This document shows, piece by piece, positions 15,148 through 24,113 of a DNA stretch of 64,000 nt. Location: the NCBI GenBank assembly GCA_037969395.1, contig JBBKXJ010000018.1, positions 1 through 64,000 of the forward strand. Reading direction: 5' to 3'. This DNA is from JBBKXJ01 sp037969395 (GTDB lineage: Bacteria; Pseudomonadota; Gammaproteobacteria; Pseudomonadales; JAUIET01). Each line of letters opens with the position of its first letter. Position 1 is the stretch's first letter. The notes below the pieces were generated by a model. That model worked only from the letters and a program-made list of their open reading frames with translations, ran no database searches and was not told where the DNA came from. A program made the position numbers and the translations under genes.

Positions 15148-15915
15148 TTACAACTCGTGCTCATAGTCCATAATGACTGGCGCGTGGTTGGAAAAAACCT
15201 GGTTTTTATAAATCGAGCCATACTCCACGCAGTTGCGCAGACCGTGTGATACCACCTGAGTATCTACCCGCCAGCCGTTGTGGGCGCGGTCGGCATCCGG
15301 CCACCAACTGAACTCATCGTCGTCGCTACAGCCGATTCGAAACGCGTCGTCGTACTCCAACTCATCATAAAGCTGGTCAAGCAGCGCTCTTTCCTGCGGT
15401 AGAAAACCGCTGCTGTCGGCATGGTCGTTATGTTGCTGCACGTCGCGCGGCTTGTGGGCAATATTCCAGTTGCCGCTTATAATGAATTCACGACGTTTGT
15501 TGCGAACTTTATTAAGATGCGCTAGCAATTGTTCGTAAAACGCCATCTTTTTTGCCTGCGCAGCAGCATCGCCAACGGCGGCAGACGGCGCCAAAAAAGA
15601 AGCAACGCTGACTCGCTCGAAGTCGGCTTGCAGATAAAGCCCCTGCATATCAAAATCGGCGAAGCCCAGACCGGTAATTATCGCTTTCGGCAAATCGCGG
15701 CAATAGATCGCCACGCCGTTGCTCTTTTTTTCTGCCGCGTCAAAGAAATAAGCGTTGTATCCGGCCGGGAAGAATATATCGTCCTTAAGCTCGTATTCCT
15801 GCTCTCTCAAATCTTGTACGCAGATAAAATCGGCATCCTGGTCGCAGGCCCAGTCAAAAAAACCTTTTTCGGCGGCTTGCCGAATGCCCTCAGCGCAAAA
15901 ATTGATAATTCTCAT
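15148..15915 (-). CDS. crc: Catabolite repression control protein Crc (exonuclease III-like, catalytically degenerate)
   Basis: The 255-aa protein has the exonuclease III fold but aligns best with Crc of Pseudomonas: ICVQDLR, YLQADFERVSVASFLAPS, FLPQERALLDQLY, FSWWPD and SNHAPVIMDY. Catalytic positions of E. coli XthA are replaced: Asn7 is Cys, Glu34 is Asp, Asp151 is Asn (GNWN) and Asp258 is Asn (SNH). It is therefore probably not a nuclease. Crc works with Hfq to repress translation of catabolic mRNAs carrying A-rich motifs. The location between rph and pyrE matches Pseudomonas. A degenerate repair nuclease is the alternative reading. Confidence 0.87.
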   Translation of the reverse strand: MRIINFCAEGIRQAAEKGFFDWACDQDADFICVQDLREQEYELKDDIFFPAGYNAYFFDAAEKKSNGVAIYCRDLPKAIITGLGFADFDMQGLYLQADFERVSVASFLAPSAAVGDAAAQAKKMAFYEQLLAHLNKVRNKRREFIISGNWNIAHKPRDVQQHNDHADSSGFLPQERALLDQLYDELEYDDAFRIGCSDDDEFSWWPDADRAHNGWRVDTQVVSHGLRNCVEYGSIYKNQVFSNHAPVIMDYEHEL

Positions 15916-16055
15916 GTTCGCCCCTAGCTAAGTGAAGGTGTATCATAATTGCATAAGTTTGTTTTGTTAACTGATAATAAACGTATTTTACGGCGCTACG
16001 GTTCACTGCTTGTGACCGCTCACGTCTCCCACGGTGCCGGTTTAGGGAATAATGC

Positions 16056-16697
16056 ATGCAGGCCTACAAGAAAGACTTTATCGATTTGGCGCTGCGCGAG
16101 CGCGTATTGAAGTTCGGTGAATTCACATTAAAGTCGGGCCGTGTTAGCCCGTATTTCTTTAACGCGGGAATGATAAGTTCGGGTGCCGCTCTGGCGCAGG
16201 CCGGTTGTGCGTACGCTGCGGCCATCCATTCTTCAGCTAACGAATTCGATATGCTGTTCGGCCCGGCCTACAAGGGCATTCCTCTGGTGGTGTCTACCGC
16301 AGTGGCGTGGCACCGATTATACGCCAAAGATATTGCTTATGCTTACAATCGTAAGGAAGCAAAGGAACACGGTGAAGGCGGGCAGTTAGTGGGCGCGCCC
16401 TTAGCCGGAAGAGTGCTGATTATCGACGACGTGATGACAGCCGGCACCGCCGTGCGCGAGGTAATTCAGCTCATTCAGGCCAATGGTGCCGAGTTGGCCG
16501 GCGTGGTAGTCGGGCTGGACCGGCAAGAGCGCGGTCAGACCGGTCTGTCAGCGGTGCAGGAAATAGAGCGTGATTTCGATGTACCGGTGTTTGGCATCAT
16601 TACGCTGGACGATTTGTCGCAATATTTGCAAGCGAACCCGCAGTACGCTGAGCATAAGAGCAAAATTGCCACGTACCGGGATTGTTACGGCGTGTAG
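16056..16697 (+). CDS. pyrE: Orotate phosphoribosyltransferase
   Basis: PyrE (213 aa) converts orotate and PRPP to OMP in pyrimidine synthesis. The PRPP-binding loop VLIIDDVMTAGTA is near residues 122-134. FGPAYKGIPL and AYNRKEAKEHGEGG (catalytic Lys loop) are present. It is divergent from crc, with a 140-base gap in which I see no attenuator hairpin. ATG 16056 matches the usual N-terminus (AYKKDFIDLAL). Confidence 0.97.
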   Translation: MQAYKKDFIDLALRERVLKFGEFTLKSGRVSPYFFNAGMISSGAALAQAGCAYAAAIHSSANEFDMLFGPAYKGIPLVVSTAVAWHRLYAKDIAYAYNRKEAKEHGEGGQLVGAPLAGRVLIIDDVMTAGTAVREVIQLIQANGAELAGVVVGLDRQERGQTGLSAVQEIERDFDVPVFGIITLDDLSQYLQANPQYAEHKSKIATYRDCYGV

Positions 16698-16790
16698 CGG
16701 ACGGCAACGTCAAAGTGGAAAACCGTAGTGAGTCGACTGCCTGACTTTTGTTCAGGGCAAATTCAGCTGTTTTGTCTACAATTACACTAT

Positions 16791-17477
16791 ATGAACAGAA
16801 CGCCTTCACATACCCATCCCGCTGGTCGACGCCGCGCCGTGCTTGAGCGTGGCTGCGGTGCAGCGCTGCGTCTTGGCTTTATCTTGCTAATGCTGGCAGT
16901 TGCCGGCGCGGCGCACGCGGAGAAATTTTTCCGCTACAAGAACAAGCAGGGCGTTTTGGTGATAGGCCATACCATTCCACCCCAATTTGTTGCCGGTGGT
17001 TACAGCATTGTCAATGAACACGGCATGGTGATCAAAGTCATCGAGCCTGCACCAACGGCGGCAGATCTGGAGTCGCGCGCTGCCGCGCAGCAAGAGCAGG
17101 AAGAACAGGAACGAATTCTCAAGCAGGACGAACTGCTGGTATCACGCTATAGCAGCGTCGAGGATATTACTGCCTCGCAAAACCGTGTGTTGGATGAAAT
17201 TGACGTGCGTCTGTCGATTCTGCGCGGCAATTTGCGCACCCTCAAATCGCAAATAGAGAAGCAGCGAGAACGCGCCGCGAACCTTGAAAGGCTAGGGCGT
17301 TCGGTGCCCACTAATGTCACTGAAAATATTGCTACCATGCAACTGGAGGTCGACGACACGCGCGCCAGCATCAAGCAGCGTAACGCTGAGAAAGAGCTGG
17401 TTGTGACGCAGTTTGAGGCCGATATTGAACGTTTCAAATTCCTGCAGAAGCGGCGTTATGGTACTGCTGAACCCTGA
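16791..17477 (+). CDS. Secreted DUF4124-like coiled-coil protein
   Basis: This 228-aa protein has an N-terminal signal peptide (hydrophobic LGFILLMLAVAGAAHA, cleavage likely before EKFF). A short segment EKFFRYKNKQGVLVIGHTIPPQFVAGGYSIVNEHG follows, resembling the DUF4124 module found at the start of periplasmic proteins. The rest is charged and helical, with predicted coiled coil between about residues 85 and 215. The function is unknown. I prefer ATG 16791 over 16728 because the signal peptide then has a normal n-region and the extra 21 residues are not conserved-looking. It is convergent with slmA. Confidence 0.7.
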   Translation: MNRTPSHTHPAGRRRAVLERGCGAALRLGFILLMLAVAGAAHAEKFFRYKNKQGVLVIGHTIPPQFVAGGYSIVNEHGMVIKVIEPAPTAADLESRAAAQQEQEEQERILKQDELLVSRYSSVEDITASQNRVLDEIDVRLSILRGNLRTLKSQIEKQRERAANLERLGRSVPTNVTENIATMQLEVDDTRASIKQRNAEKELVVTQFEADIERFKFLQKRRYGTAEP

Positions 17478-17527
17478 GTCGAGCAGCTATCCATCGCCGT
17501 CCGGTACCTGTTATTCGTAATACCACA

Positions 17528-18151
17528 CTAGGCCGTTTGCGCCGTCTTGACCTCTACCGCAGAGAATATCTGCACACTTAACAGCGGCCACTGACTCGAC
17601 CAATACTCGGTGGGACTCTTTTTAAACTCGCTGCGTACAAACTGCGCAATGCGCCCCTCAACGACCGCAAGCATCAGATTCGCCGACACAGCGACCGGCA
17701 CCACCGGTTGCAAGCCCTCGCGTAACTCAGCTTCGCGCAGGATTTGTTTGAGCTGGGTATCAACCCGCTCATAGAACTGCGCTACGCGGCGACGTAGCAC
17801 GCTGGTTTCGCCCAGCAAAGCGTCACCTGTGAGCAGTCGGGTAATGCCCGGGTTGCGTTCGGCAAACTGCAGCAACAGTATGATGGTTGCTTCGCAGCGT
17901 CGAATAGCAATGGGTTCTTCGGCCAACACGCGGTGTATGCGGCTGAAAATCGTGTCTTCTATAAACGCGATCAAGGCTTCGAACATTTTTGCTTTGCTGG
18001 GGAAGTGTCGGTACAGCGCCGCTTCAGACACACCGACTTGCCTTGCCAGGCCGGCTGTAGTAATACGCTCGCCCGGGCTCTCTTCCAGCATCTGGGCAAG
18101 GGCTTGTAAGATTTGCTGTCGGCGAGAGTTTTTACGCGTGCTGTTTATCAT
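17528..18151 (-). CDS. slmA: Nucleoid occlusion factor SlmA (TetR fold)
   Basis: SlmA (207 aa) binds specific DNA sites and blocks FtsZ assembly over the nucleoid. The N-terminal helix-turn-helix is ITTAGLARQVGVSEAALYRHFPSKAKMFEAL at about residues 30-60. The following helices (FAERNPGITRLLTGDAL and FVRSEFKKSPTEYW) match SlmA rather than general TetR regulators. In gammaproteobacteria slmA commonly sits near pyrE and coaBC, as here. A perfect DnaA-type 9-mer lies 34 bases upstream of the start. Confidence 0.93.
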   Translation of the reverse strand: MINSTRKNSRRQQILQALAQMLEESPGERITTAGLARQVGVSEAALYRHFPSKAKMFEALIAFIEDTIFSRIHRVLAEEPIAIRRCEATIILLLQFAERNPGITRLLTGDALLGETSVLRRRVAQFYERVDTQLKQILREAELREGLQPVVPVAVSANLMLAVVEGRIAQFVRSEFKKSPTEYWSSQWPLLSVQIFSAVEVKTAQTA

Positions 18152-18184
18152 CTATTTTCATTGCCCCCAAGCGTTGCGATGAAG

Positions 18185-18193
18185 GTTATCCAC
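18185..18193 (+). promoter_or_regulatory. DnaA-box-like 9-mer upstream of slmA
   Basis: TTATCCACA is an exact match to the strong DnaA box. It lies in the 84-base gap between slmA and argB, 34 bases before the slmA start codon. One exact copy per window of this size is close to chance expectation, so functional meaning is uncertain. Confidence 0.35.
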
Positions 18194-18235
18194 ATTACCG
18201 ACCTGAAACAATACGCGGCGTCACGATATTGCGTT

Positions 18236-19129
18236 TTATTGTGTGATTAAGGTTCCTACTCCCCGGTCGGTGAAAATTTCCAGTAACACGGCGTGCGGCA
18301 CACGCCCGTCAATAATATGCGCGGCATTGACGCCGTGCTTTACCGCCTCCAGCGCGCAGTCGATTTTTGGCAGCATGCCGCCATATATGGTGCCATCAGC
18401 GATGAGTTCTGCCACGGAAGCGGCGTTGAGCCCGGTAAGAATATTGCCGTTCTTGTCCAGTAAGCCGGCGATATTGCTGAGGAGAATCAGTTTTTCGGCC
18501 TGCAACACCTCGGCGATTTTGCCCGCCACCAGATCAGCGTTAATATTATAAGACTCACCGTTTTTGCCTACGCCTATGGGGGCGATCACAGGAATAAAGT
18601 GGCTGTCGAGCATGACTTCAAGCACTTCGGTATTGATAGCCGTTACTTTGCCGACATGACCTATATCGATGATCTCGGGGCGCTGCATATCTGGGGTCAC
18701 GCGGGTCACCTCAAGTTGCTCCGCTTCTATCAGATTGCCGTCTTTGCCCGTGAGTCCAATCGCCTTGCCGCCATGTTGTTGAATGTTGTTGACGATGCTT
18801 TTGTTGATGGTCGCCCCTAAAACCATTTCTACCACGTCCATGGTCTCGCTACTTGTCACCCGCATCCCGTCGACAAAATGCGAACTGATATTCAAGCGCT
18901 CCAGCAGCGCGCCGATTTGGGGTCCGCCGCCGTGTACTACAATCGGGTTCATACCGACCAGTTTCATCAACACAACGTCGCGCGCAAAACTGGCCTGCAG
19001 CGCCGCATCGGTCATGGCGTTACCGCCGTATTTGACCACTATTGTTTTGCCGGTGAATTTTTGAATATACGGCAGCGCTTCGGTGAGTACCTCGGCAATG
19101 TTCGGCACTGAATCTTGCATACGCGACAT
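18236..19129 (-). CDS. argB: Acetylglutamate kinase
   Basis: ArgB (297 aa) phosphorylates N-acetyl-L-glutamate, the second step of arginine synthesis. KYGGNAM near residue 34 and HGGGPQI near residue 65 bind the phosphates. INADLVAGKIAEVLQAEKLILLSN and GGMLPKIDCALEAVKHGV are also family signatures. Length and N-terminal extension fit the arginine-inhibited class, but that cannot be proved from sequence alone. It follows the algC-type gene with a 62-base gap, as in Pseudomonas. Confidence 0.96.
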   Translation of the reverse strand: MSRMQDSVPNIAEVLTEALPYIQKFTGKTIVVKYGGNAMTDAALQASFARDVVLMKLVGMNPIVVHGGGPQIGALLERLNISSHFVDGMRVTSSETMDVVEMVLGATINKSIVNNIQQHGGKAIGLTGKDGNLIEAEQLEVTRVTPDMQRPEIIDIGHVGKVTAINTEVLEVMLDSHFIPVIAPIGVGKNGESYNINADLVAGKIAEVLQAEKLILLSNIAGLLDKNGNILTGLNAASVAELIADGTIYGGMLPKIDCALEAVKHGVNAAHIIDGRVPHAVLLEIFTDRGVGTLITQ

Positions 19130-19191
19130 TGTTTAAAATCCTTAGCAACAAGAAAGATTTCGAATTTTAACGGGAAAAACGCCTGACTGGC

Positions 19192-21720
19192 CTAGAACGC
19201 GTTGGCAAGCTGTGGATTAACAATACCCAACTGCTCGCGGAATACATCCTGAATGCGCTGTAGCGCCTCAACGGAGTCGGCTTCGAAGCGCAGCGTTAGC
19301 GCCGGCACGGTATTGGAGGCGCGCACTAAACCCCAGCCGTCAGCGTAATCGACGCGAATGCCGTCCAGCGTTGTTATCTTGCCTGAGCCAAACTGGGCGC
19401 TGTCAGTCAGCGCGTCGATCAGTTCAAATTTCTGGATGTCACCGGTTTCCAGAATAATCTCCGGGGTGGTGACGCTGGCAGGGAATTCGGCCAACAGTTC
19501 CTCCAGCGTCAAACCGGAGGTGGTAATAATCTCTATGAGTCGAGCGGCGCTGTAAATGCCGTCATCAAAGCCAAACCAGCGTTCCTTGAAGCAGATATGC
19601 CCGGTGTATTCGCCACCCAGCAGGGCGCCGGTTTCCAGCATTTTTTCCTTAATTAATGAATGGCCTGATTTCCACATAATCGGCCGCCCGCCAAATTTGC
19701 TGATCACCGCATTGAGGTGGCGCGTGCATTTGATGTCGTAGACAATATCGGCACCGGGATTGCGCGACACGATGTCTTGCGCAAACAGCATTAGCAGACG
19801 GTCGGGCTCGACAAACGTACCATCGCTGGTCACTACACCGATGCGATCGCCATCGCCATCCAATGCGACGCCGAGATCGGCGTTATAGCTGACGACTGCG
19901 GCGGACAAATCTTCCATATTCTCCGCCCGGCTGGGATCGGGTGGATGATTGGGAAAGTTACCGTCGACATCGCAAAATAATGGTACGACTTCGCAGCCCA
20001 ACGCCTCAAGCAGCAGCGGAGCTATCTCGCCGGCCACGCCATTGCCGGCATCGACGACTACTTTTAACGATTGCGCGACGGCGATATCGTCGCGGATGAT
20101 TTCCACATAAGGTGCCGTCACGGACGCTTTTCGATAGCTGCCTTCACCGCGCTGATAATCATTGTTTTCGATGCGCTCACGAATACGCTGAATGTGCTCG
20201 CCCGACAGCGGCCGGCCTTCGAGCACCAGTTTCACGCCGTTGTAGTCAGCTGCATTGTGGCTACCGGTGACGATTACGCCCGCTTGGGTTTCCAGGTGAT
20301 GGGTGGCGAAATACATTAGCGGCGTTGGCGCCTGACCGATATCCAGAATGTTTTGCCCGCTTTGAATCAGCGCCTGCTGCAGACGTTCCTTGATGCGCGG
20401 GCTGGAGTTGCGGCCGTCGGCTGCAAGCACCATGGTCTGATGGCCGCGCGCGGCGGCTTCGCTGCCAATGGCCATGCCAATGGCGTACACCACGTCGTCG
20501 GTCAGATCGCGGTCAGCAATACCGCGAATGTCGTAAGCGCGAAAAATTTCAGGCGCTATCGTAACGTCGCTTAGTTCAAGCTCGGCATCGGCAATTTCCA
20601 GCGCATCCTCTGGCTTCGAGCGGCTGCCGCTGGCTTTATTACCCTCCGCTTCGTTGGCATCAGTGTGCAGAATTTTTCGTTCTGACGGCGGCTTAATCTG
20701 ACCTACCATGACGGTCAGGTGGTTAAAGCGATCATCGTCAAACTGCGGTGGCTTGGGACGACTGCCATCGGCCAGGCTTTGCACGTATTCGGTGATGCGT
20801 CGTAATGTATCGACATTTTTGGCGGCAGTCTTGCGAAGATTGTAAAGCAGCCACAAGGTACCGAACAAAAACGGCATGGCCAATGTCATCCACACCGGTA
20901 AACGCGGAATCACGGCACTGGCGATCACATCCCGACCCGGCGCGAAGCGCACCAACCAGTTGCTGTGCTCAAGCTTGGCGTCGACGACCGCCGCGCTGTC
21001 TTTGTACGGTCTGCCGCTCTGCGCCAACAGCAGCTCGCGCGCCTGAAACGTTTGTACCAATTGACTGCGGCCGCTGTCGGCTTTGAGATTGCCCAGCACG
21101 TCTTGCAATAATTCGACGGGTAAGCGCAGTAAAATAACGCCGCTAACGCTGTCCTGCGTGGTGCCTGGTATCGCCTCCAGCAAGCTGACATGGTAGCCGT
21201 CTTCGAATTTGTAAGCCTCCAATTCAACCGGCTTACCGTCTGCGAGCCTGGTGATCAGATCTGCTTCAATATTATTGCGCAGTTTAATGCCATAACGCCG
21301 CAGGCCCGTTATGCCGAGTTGGTCCAACGGTATTGCCAGCACGCTTTCGGCTTCTGGAAATTTTTCATTCAGGTCTGCGTGCAGCGCTTGCAGGGCCTGT
21401 ATTTCTGGTTGCAGCACCGCTTTTTGCACCTTAGGGCTACGCGCATAAGTTTCCAGTCGAGTGTGCAATTGATCGATAGTGAGGCTGACCAAAGCGGCTT
21501 GTTGCTCAGCCAGGCGATAGCTTTGCTGCTGCGCATTGCTGGCTTCCTGCTGTGGCAGTATGAGAAACTTGAAGAAGGAAATACAGGCCAGACCCATCAA
21601 TAGAATGACCAGCGGCGGTACATAGTTGGGGCGCACGCGCCATTGCTCCTGAAAGTCGGAGACCGGCTGCTGCTGTTCCTCCTGCTCGTCTGCGCGTGCG
21701 CGTCTTTTGAATATCGCCAT
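19192..21720 (-). CDS. algC: Membrane-anchored phosphomannomutase/phosphoglucomutase (AlgC)
   Basis: The protein has 842 aa, about twice the catalytic core length. Residues 34-55 and 276-295 are membrane helices bracketing a roughly 220-residue, probably periplasmic, region. The catalytic part starts near residue 388. It has the phosphoserine loop TGSHN (Ser487), the metal site DGDGDR (621-626), and the sugar-binding GGEYTGHICFKERWFG. AlgC interconverts mannose- and glucose-6/1-phosphates for LPS and exopolysaccharide precursors. Pseudomonas AlgC has a similar long N-terminal region in newer annotations, so the start at 21720 is credible. Confidence 0.93.
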   Translation of the reverse strand: MAIFKRRARADEQEEQQQPVSDFQEQWRVRPNYVPPLVILLMGLACISFFKFLILPQQEASNAQQQSYRLAEQQAALVSLTIDQLHTRLETYARSPKVQKAVLQPEIQALQALHADLNEKFPEAESVLAIPLDQLGITGLRRYGIKLRNNIEADLITRLADGKPVELEAYKFEDGYHVSLLEAIPGTTQDSVSGVILLRLPVELLQDVLGNLKADSGRSQLVQTFQARELLLAQSGRPYKDSAAVVDAKLEHSNWLVRFAPGRDVIASAVIPRLPVWMTLAMPFLFGTLWLLYNLRKTAAKNVDTLRRITEYVQSLADGSRPKPPQFDDDRFNHLTVMVGQIKPPSERKILHTDANEAEGNKASGSRSKPEDALEIADAELELSDVTIAPEIFRAYDIRGIADRDLTDDVVYAIGMAIGSEAAARGHQTMVLAADGRNSSPRIKERLQQALIQSGQNILDIGQAPTPLMYFATHHLETQAGVIVTGSHNAADYNGVKLVLEGRPLSGEHIQRIRERIENNDYQRGEGSYRKASVTAPYVEIIRDDIAVAQSLKVVVDAGNGVAGEIAPLLLEALGCEVVPLFCDVDGNFPNHPPDPSRAENMEDLSAAVVSYNADLGVALDGDGDRIGVVTSDGTFVEPDRLLMLFAQDIVSRNPGADIVYDIKCTRHLNAVISKFGGRPIMWKSGHSLIKEKMLETGALLGGEYTGHICFKERWFGFDDGIYSAARLIEIITTSGLTLEELLAEFPASVTTPEIILETGDIQKFELIDALTDSAQFGSGKITTLDGIRVDYADGWGLVRASNTVPALTLRFEADSVEALQRIQDVFREQLGIVNPQLANAF

Positions 21721-21756
21721 GTCCAGTTAGTCCGATCGGCGTGGCGTGCTTATTGT

Positions 21757-22977
21757 TTAAATAGCCCGTTTAGTGCCGTGTTTTTCACGGTAGTGTTGGC
21801 ATATGATGTCTACTAACATTTTAGCCAAGTTTAGCTTGGATGTTTGGTTAATTGCCACACTGTCGTTAGCCGTGATGACGGTGACGGCGTTCTCGTCGCT
21901 TTGAAAACCGATGCCGGCCTGAGCCACATCGTTGGCGATGATCATATCCAGGTTCTTTTTCTCTAGCTTTTGCCGCGCGTAATTAAGCACATCGTTGGTT
22001 TCGGCGGCGAAACCAACGCAGAATGGTCGCGCTGGCAGCGCACTGACGCGGGCCAGAATGTCCTCGGTGCGGCGTAGCGAGAGCGTCATTTCCGCCGCCT
22101 GTTTTTTTAACTTGTTAGTGGCGACACTCACCGGCGTGTAGTCCGCAACGGCAGCTGCGCTGAAGAAAATGTCACAGTTTGCGGCAGCTTCCAGTGCCGC
22201 TTCGAGCATATCTGCCGCGCTGACCACATCGACACGGCGCACAGTGCCTGCACTTTGCTGCGCACACGGTCCAGCGATGATAGTGGTCGCTGCACCCGCC
22301 TCAGTGGCGGCTTGAGCCAGCGCAAAACCCATTTTGCCGGAGCTGTGGTTCGATAAATAACGTACGGGATCAATCGCTTCAAGCGTTGGGCCTGCGGTGA
22401 TAACGACGCGCACGCCGTCGAGTTGGCGACTGCTGAACTGCTGCGCGGCGAGCAGGGCAATAGCATCCGGTTCCAGCATGCGCCCCGGGCCCACATCGCC
22501 ACAGGCCTGGTCGCCTTCACCTGGGCCAAACAGGCGAATGCCGTTGGCTTGTAAGGTTTGGCAGTTTGTCTGTGTGGCAGCGTTACGCCACATGGCCTGA
22601 TTCATGGCAGGTGCCAGACTAATTGGTGCAGCTGTGGCCAGGCACAGCGTACTGAGTAAATCGTCGGCCTGGCCGCCGGCAATCCGCGCCATAAAATCGG
22701 CGCTGGCGGGGGCGACCAGTACCAGGTCAGCCCAGCGGGCCAGTTCAATATGGCCCATGGCAGCTTCGGCTTCGGTGTCGAGCAGGTCGAGGTGTACGAC
22801 CTCGCCCGACAGCGCTTGCAGCGTCAAAGGAGTGATAAATTCAGTGGCTGCCGCTGTCATCACTACACGAACATTGGCCTTATATTCGCGTAGTCTGCGC
22901 ACCAGTTCGGCCGCCTTGTAAGCCGCGATACCGCCGGTAACGCCAAGAATGATATTGCGATTGGTAAGTTGCTGCAT
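21757..22977 (-). CDS. coaBC: Bifunctional phosphopantothenoylcysteine decarboxylase/synthetase
   Basis: CoaBC (406 aa) makes 4'-phosphopantetheine from phosphopantothenate and cysteine for coenzyme A. The N-terminal CoaC part has the flavin-binding GVTGGIAAYKA and the substrate clamp APAMNQAMW. The C-terminal CoaB part has GPTLEAIDPVRYLSNHSSGKMG and ends with KLNLAKMLVD. The frame runs on upstream to 23208, but those 77 residues are not CoaBC-like. ATG 22977 (MQQLTNRNIILGV) matches the family start. It is divergent from radC. Confidence 0.95.
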   Translation of the reverse strand: MQQLTNRNIILGVTGGIAAYKAAELVRRLREYKANVRVVMTAAATEFITPLTLQALSGEVVHLDLLDTEAEAAMGHIELARWADLVLVAPASADFMARIAGGQADDLLSTLCLATAAPISLAPAMNQAMWRNAATQTNCQTLQANGIRLFGPGEGDQACGDVGPGRMLEPDAIALLAAQQFSSRQLDGVRVVITAGPTLEAIDPVRYLSNHSSGKMGFALAQAATEAGAATTIIAGPCAQQSAGTVRRVDVVSAADMLEAALEAAANCDIFFSAAAVADYTPVSVATNKLKKQAAEMTLSLRRTEDILARVSALPARPFCVGFAAETNDVLNYARQKLEKKNLDMIIANDVAQAGIGFQSDENAVTVITANDSVAINQTSKLNLAKMLVDIICQHYREKHGTKRAI

Positions 22978-23113
22978 GGCGGCCTGCTGCGTAAAGCGGC
23001 TTAAGATAGCATTGTCGCGCGTTATTTCGTACCCTGTACACACACTGGTTAAATTTCCAGCAACTGGAAAGGCAGCCTCAAGGAAAGTTTCACTGTTGTA
23101 CAAGGAGGTACAT

Positions 23114-23788
23114 ATGGCTATTAGTGACTGGCCGCTGGCTGAACGACCGCGTGAAAAACTGCTTGCCAAAGGCGCTGCAGCGCTTTCAGACGCCGAGCTA
23201 CTCGCCATTTTCTTACGTACTGGCGTGCCCGGTAAAACCGCAGTGGATCTCGCCCGCGATGTACTGCAAAGTACTGGAGGTCTGCGCGCATTGCTAGCTG
23301 CCGAACAGCGCGAATTTTGCGGGGTAAAGGGTTTGGGCGTGGCAAAATACGTGCAATTGCAGGCGGTACTTGAAATTTCGCGGCGTTATCTGCTTGAAGA
23401 TCTACAGCGAGACACTCTGCTAAGTTCTCCCAAAGCGACCCGCGACTATCTGGCGTTGCAGCTTACCGGCATGCAGCACGAAGTCTTTGTGTGTTTATTC
23501 GTCGATGCACAGAATCAGCTGTTGGCGTATGAACAGTTGTTTGAGGGTACGTTAGATGGCGCCAGCGTCTACCCGCGTGAAGTACTTAAACGGGTACTTT
23601 TTCACAACGCGGCGGCGGTTATTTTTGCGCATAATCACCCGTCAGGCATTGCCGAGCCCAGCCAGGCCGATCATCGTATAACTGAGCGCTTGAAACAGGC
23701 GCTGGGACTGATCGACGTGCGTGTGCTGGACCATCTGATTGTTGCTAACGGCGCCACGACATCGTTTGCGGAAAGGGGCTGGCTTTGA
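23114..23788 (+). CDS. radC: RadC/JAB-domain DNA repair family protein
   Basis: The 224-aa protein has an N-terminal helix-hairpin-helix-like region (LSDAELLAIFLRTG and FCGVKGLGVAKYVQLQAV) and a C-terminal JAMM metal-binding motif, HNHPSG then S-x2-D (EPSQAD). Despite its name, the biochemical role of RadC is unresolved. A strong ribosome binding site AAGGAGG at 23102 fixes the start at ATG 23114. The upstream in-frame ATG at 22949 would add unrelated residues inside coaBC. Confidence 0.95.
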   Translation: MAISDWPLAERPREKLLAKGAAALSDAELLAIFLRTGVPGKTAVDLARDVLQSTGGLRALLAAEQREFCGVKGLGVAKYVQLQAVLEISRRYLLEDLQRDTLLSSPKATRDYLALQLTGMQHEVFVCLFVDAQNQLLAYEQLFEGTLDGASVYPREVLKRVLFHNAAAVIFAHNHPSGIAEPSQADHRITERLKQALGLIDVRVLDHLIVANGATTSFAERGWL

Positions 23789-23836
23789 TTAACGGCGTGA
23801 TGGCAGCGACAGGAAGTGCCTCGACTTCAGTAACGT

Positions 23837-24064
23837 TTAGCGACTTTTATCCTGAGCTGACGATTCGCGCTGCTCACATGCCGGGCACCAGCTGCCGCGC
23901 AACACTTTGCCCAGCGGTGCATGCCATTGATGGCCGTGCTGACAGCTCCAGGCGAGTGTATCGCTAGCGCCATCGCAGTCAGTTGAGAGACACAGGCCGC
24001 CTTTAGAGAAGGCGCATATTTGCGCTTTTACCAGGAAGTAGGGATCGTTAGAGGATGAAGTCAT
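23837..24064 (-). CDS. Small treble-clef zinc-ribbon protein
   Basis: This 75-aa protein has likely zinc ligands C41-x3-H45 (CQHGHQW) and C60-x2-C63 (WCPAC). The pattern LSTDC ... LAWSC..GHQWHA ... RGSWCPAC matches a repeat family found in zinc-ribbon domain proteins of unknown function, some of which are associated with DNA-processing enzymes. It is a complete gene by appearance, with an ATG start at 24064. It is convergent with radC and divergent from rpmB. A CRP-like palindrome lies 34 bases upstream of its start. I infer nucleic-acid binding at most. Confidence 0.7.
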   Translation of the reverse strand: MTSSSNDPYFLVKAQICAFSKGGLCLSTDCDGASDTLAWSCQHGHQWHAPLGKVLRGSWCPACEQRESSAQDKSR

Positions 24065-24097
24065 TATCGTCAGGTTCCGCGCCGGTAACAGTTATAG

Positions 24098-24113
24098 TGT
24101 GAACTGCGTCACA
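24098..24113. promoter_or_regulatory. CRP/Vfr-like binding site
   Basis: TGTGA-ACTGCG-TCACA is a perfect match to the core consensus TGTGA-N6-TCACA of CRP-family regulators. It lies 34 bases upstream of the small zinc-ribbon gene (minus strand) and about 210 bases upstream of rpmB. A half-site ATCACATT follows about 20 bases further on (near 24129-24137). Placement fits control of the zinc-ribbon gene better than of rpmB. Confidence 0.5.

Noticed and set aside
15148..15915. Exonuclease III (xthA) as the identity of the rph-pyrE gene
   Set aside because: Catalytic residues are replaced, and both sequence and position match Crc.
21757..23208. Longer coaBC start at 23208
   Set aside because: The added 77 residues lie over the divergent radC gene and do not resemble CoaBC, which begins at ATG 22977.
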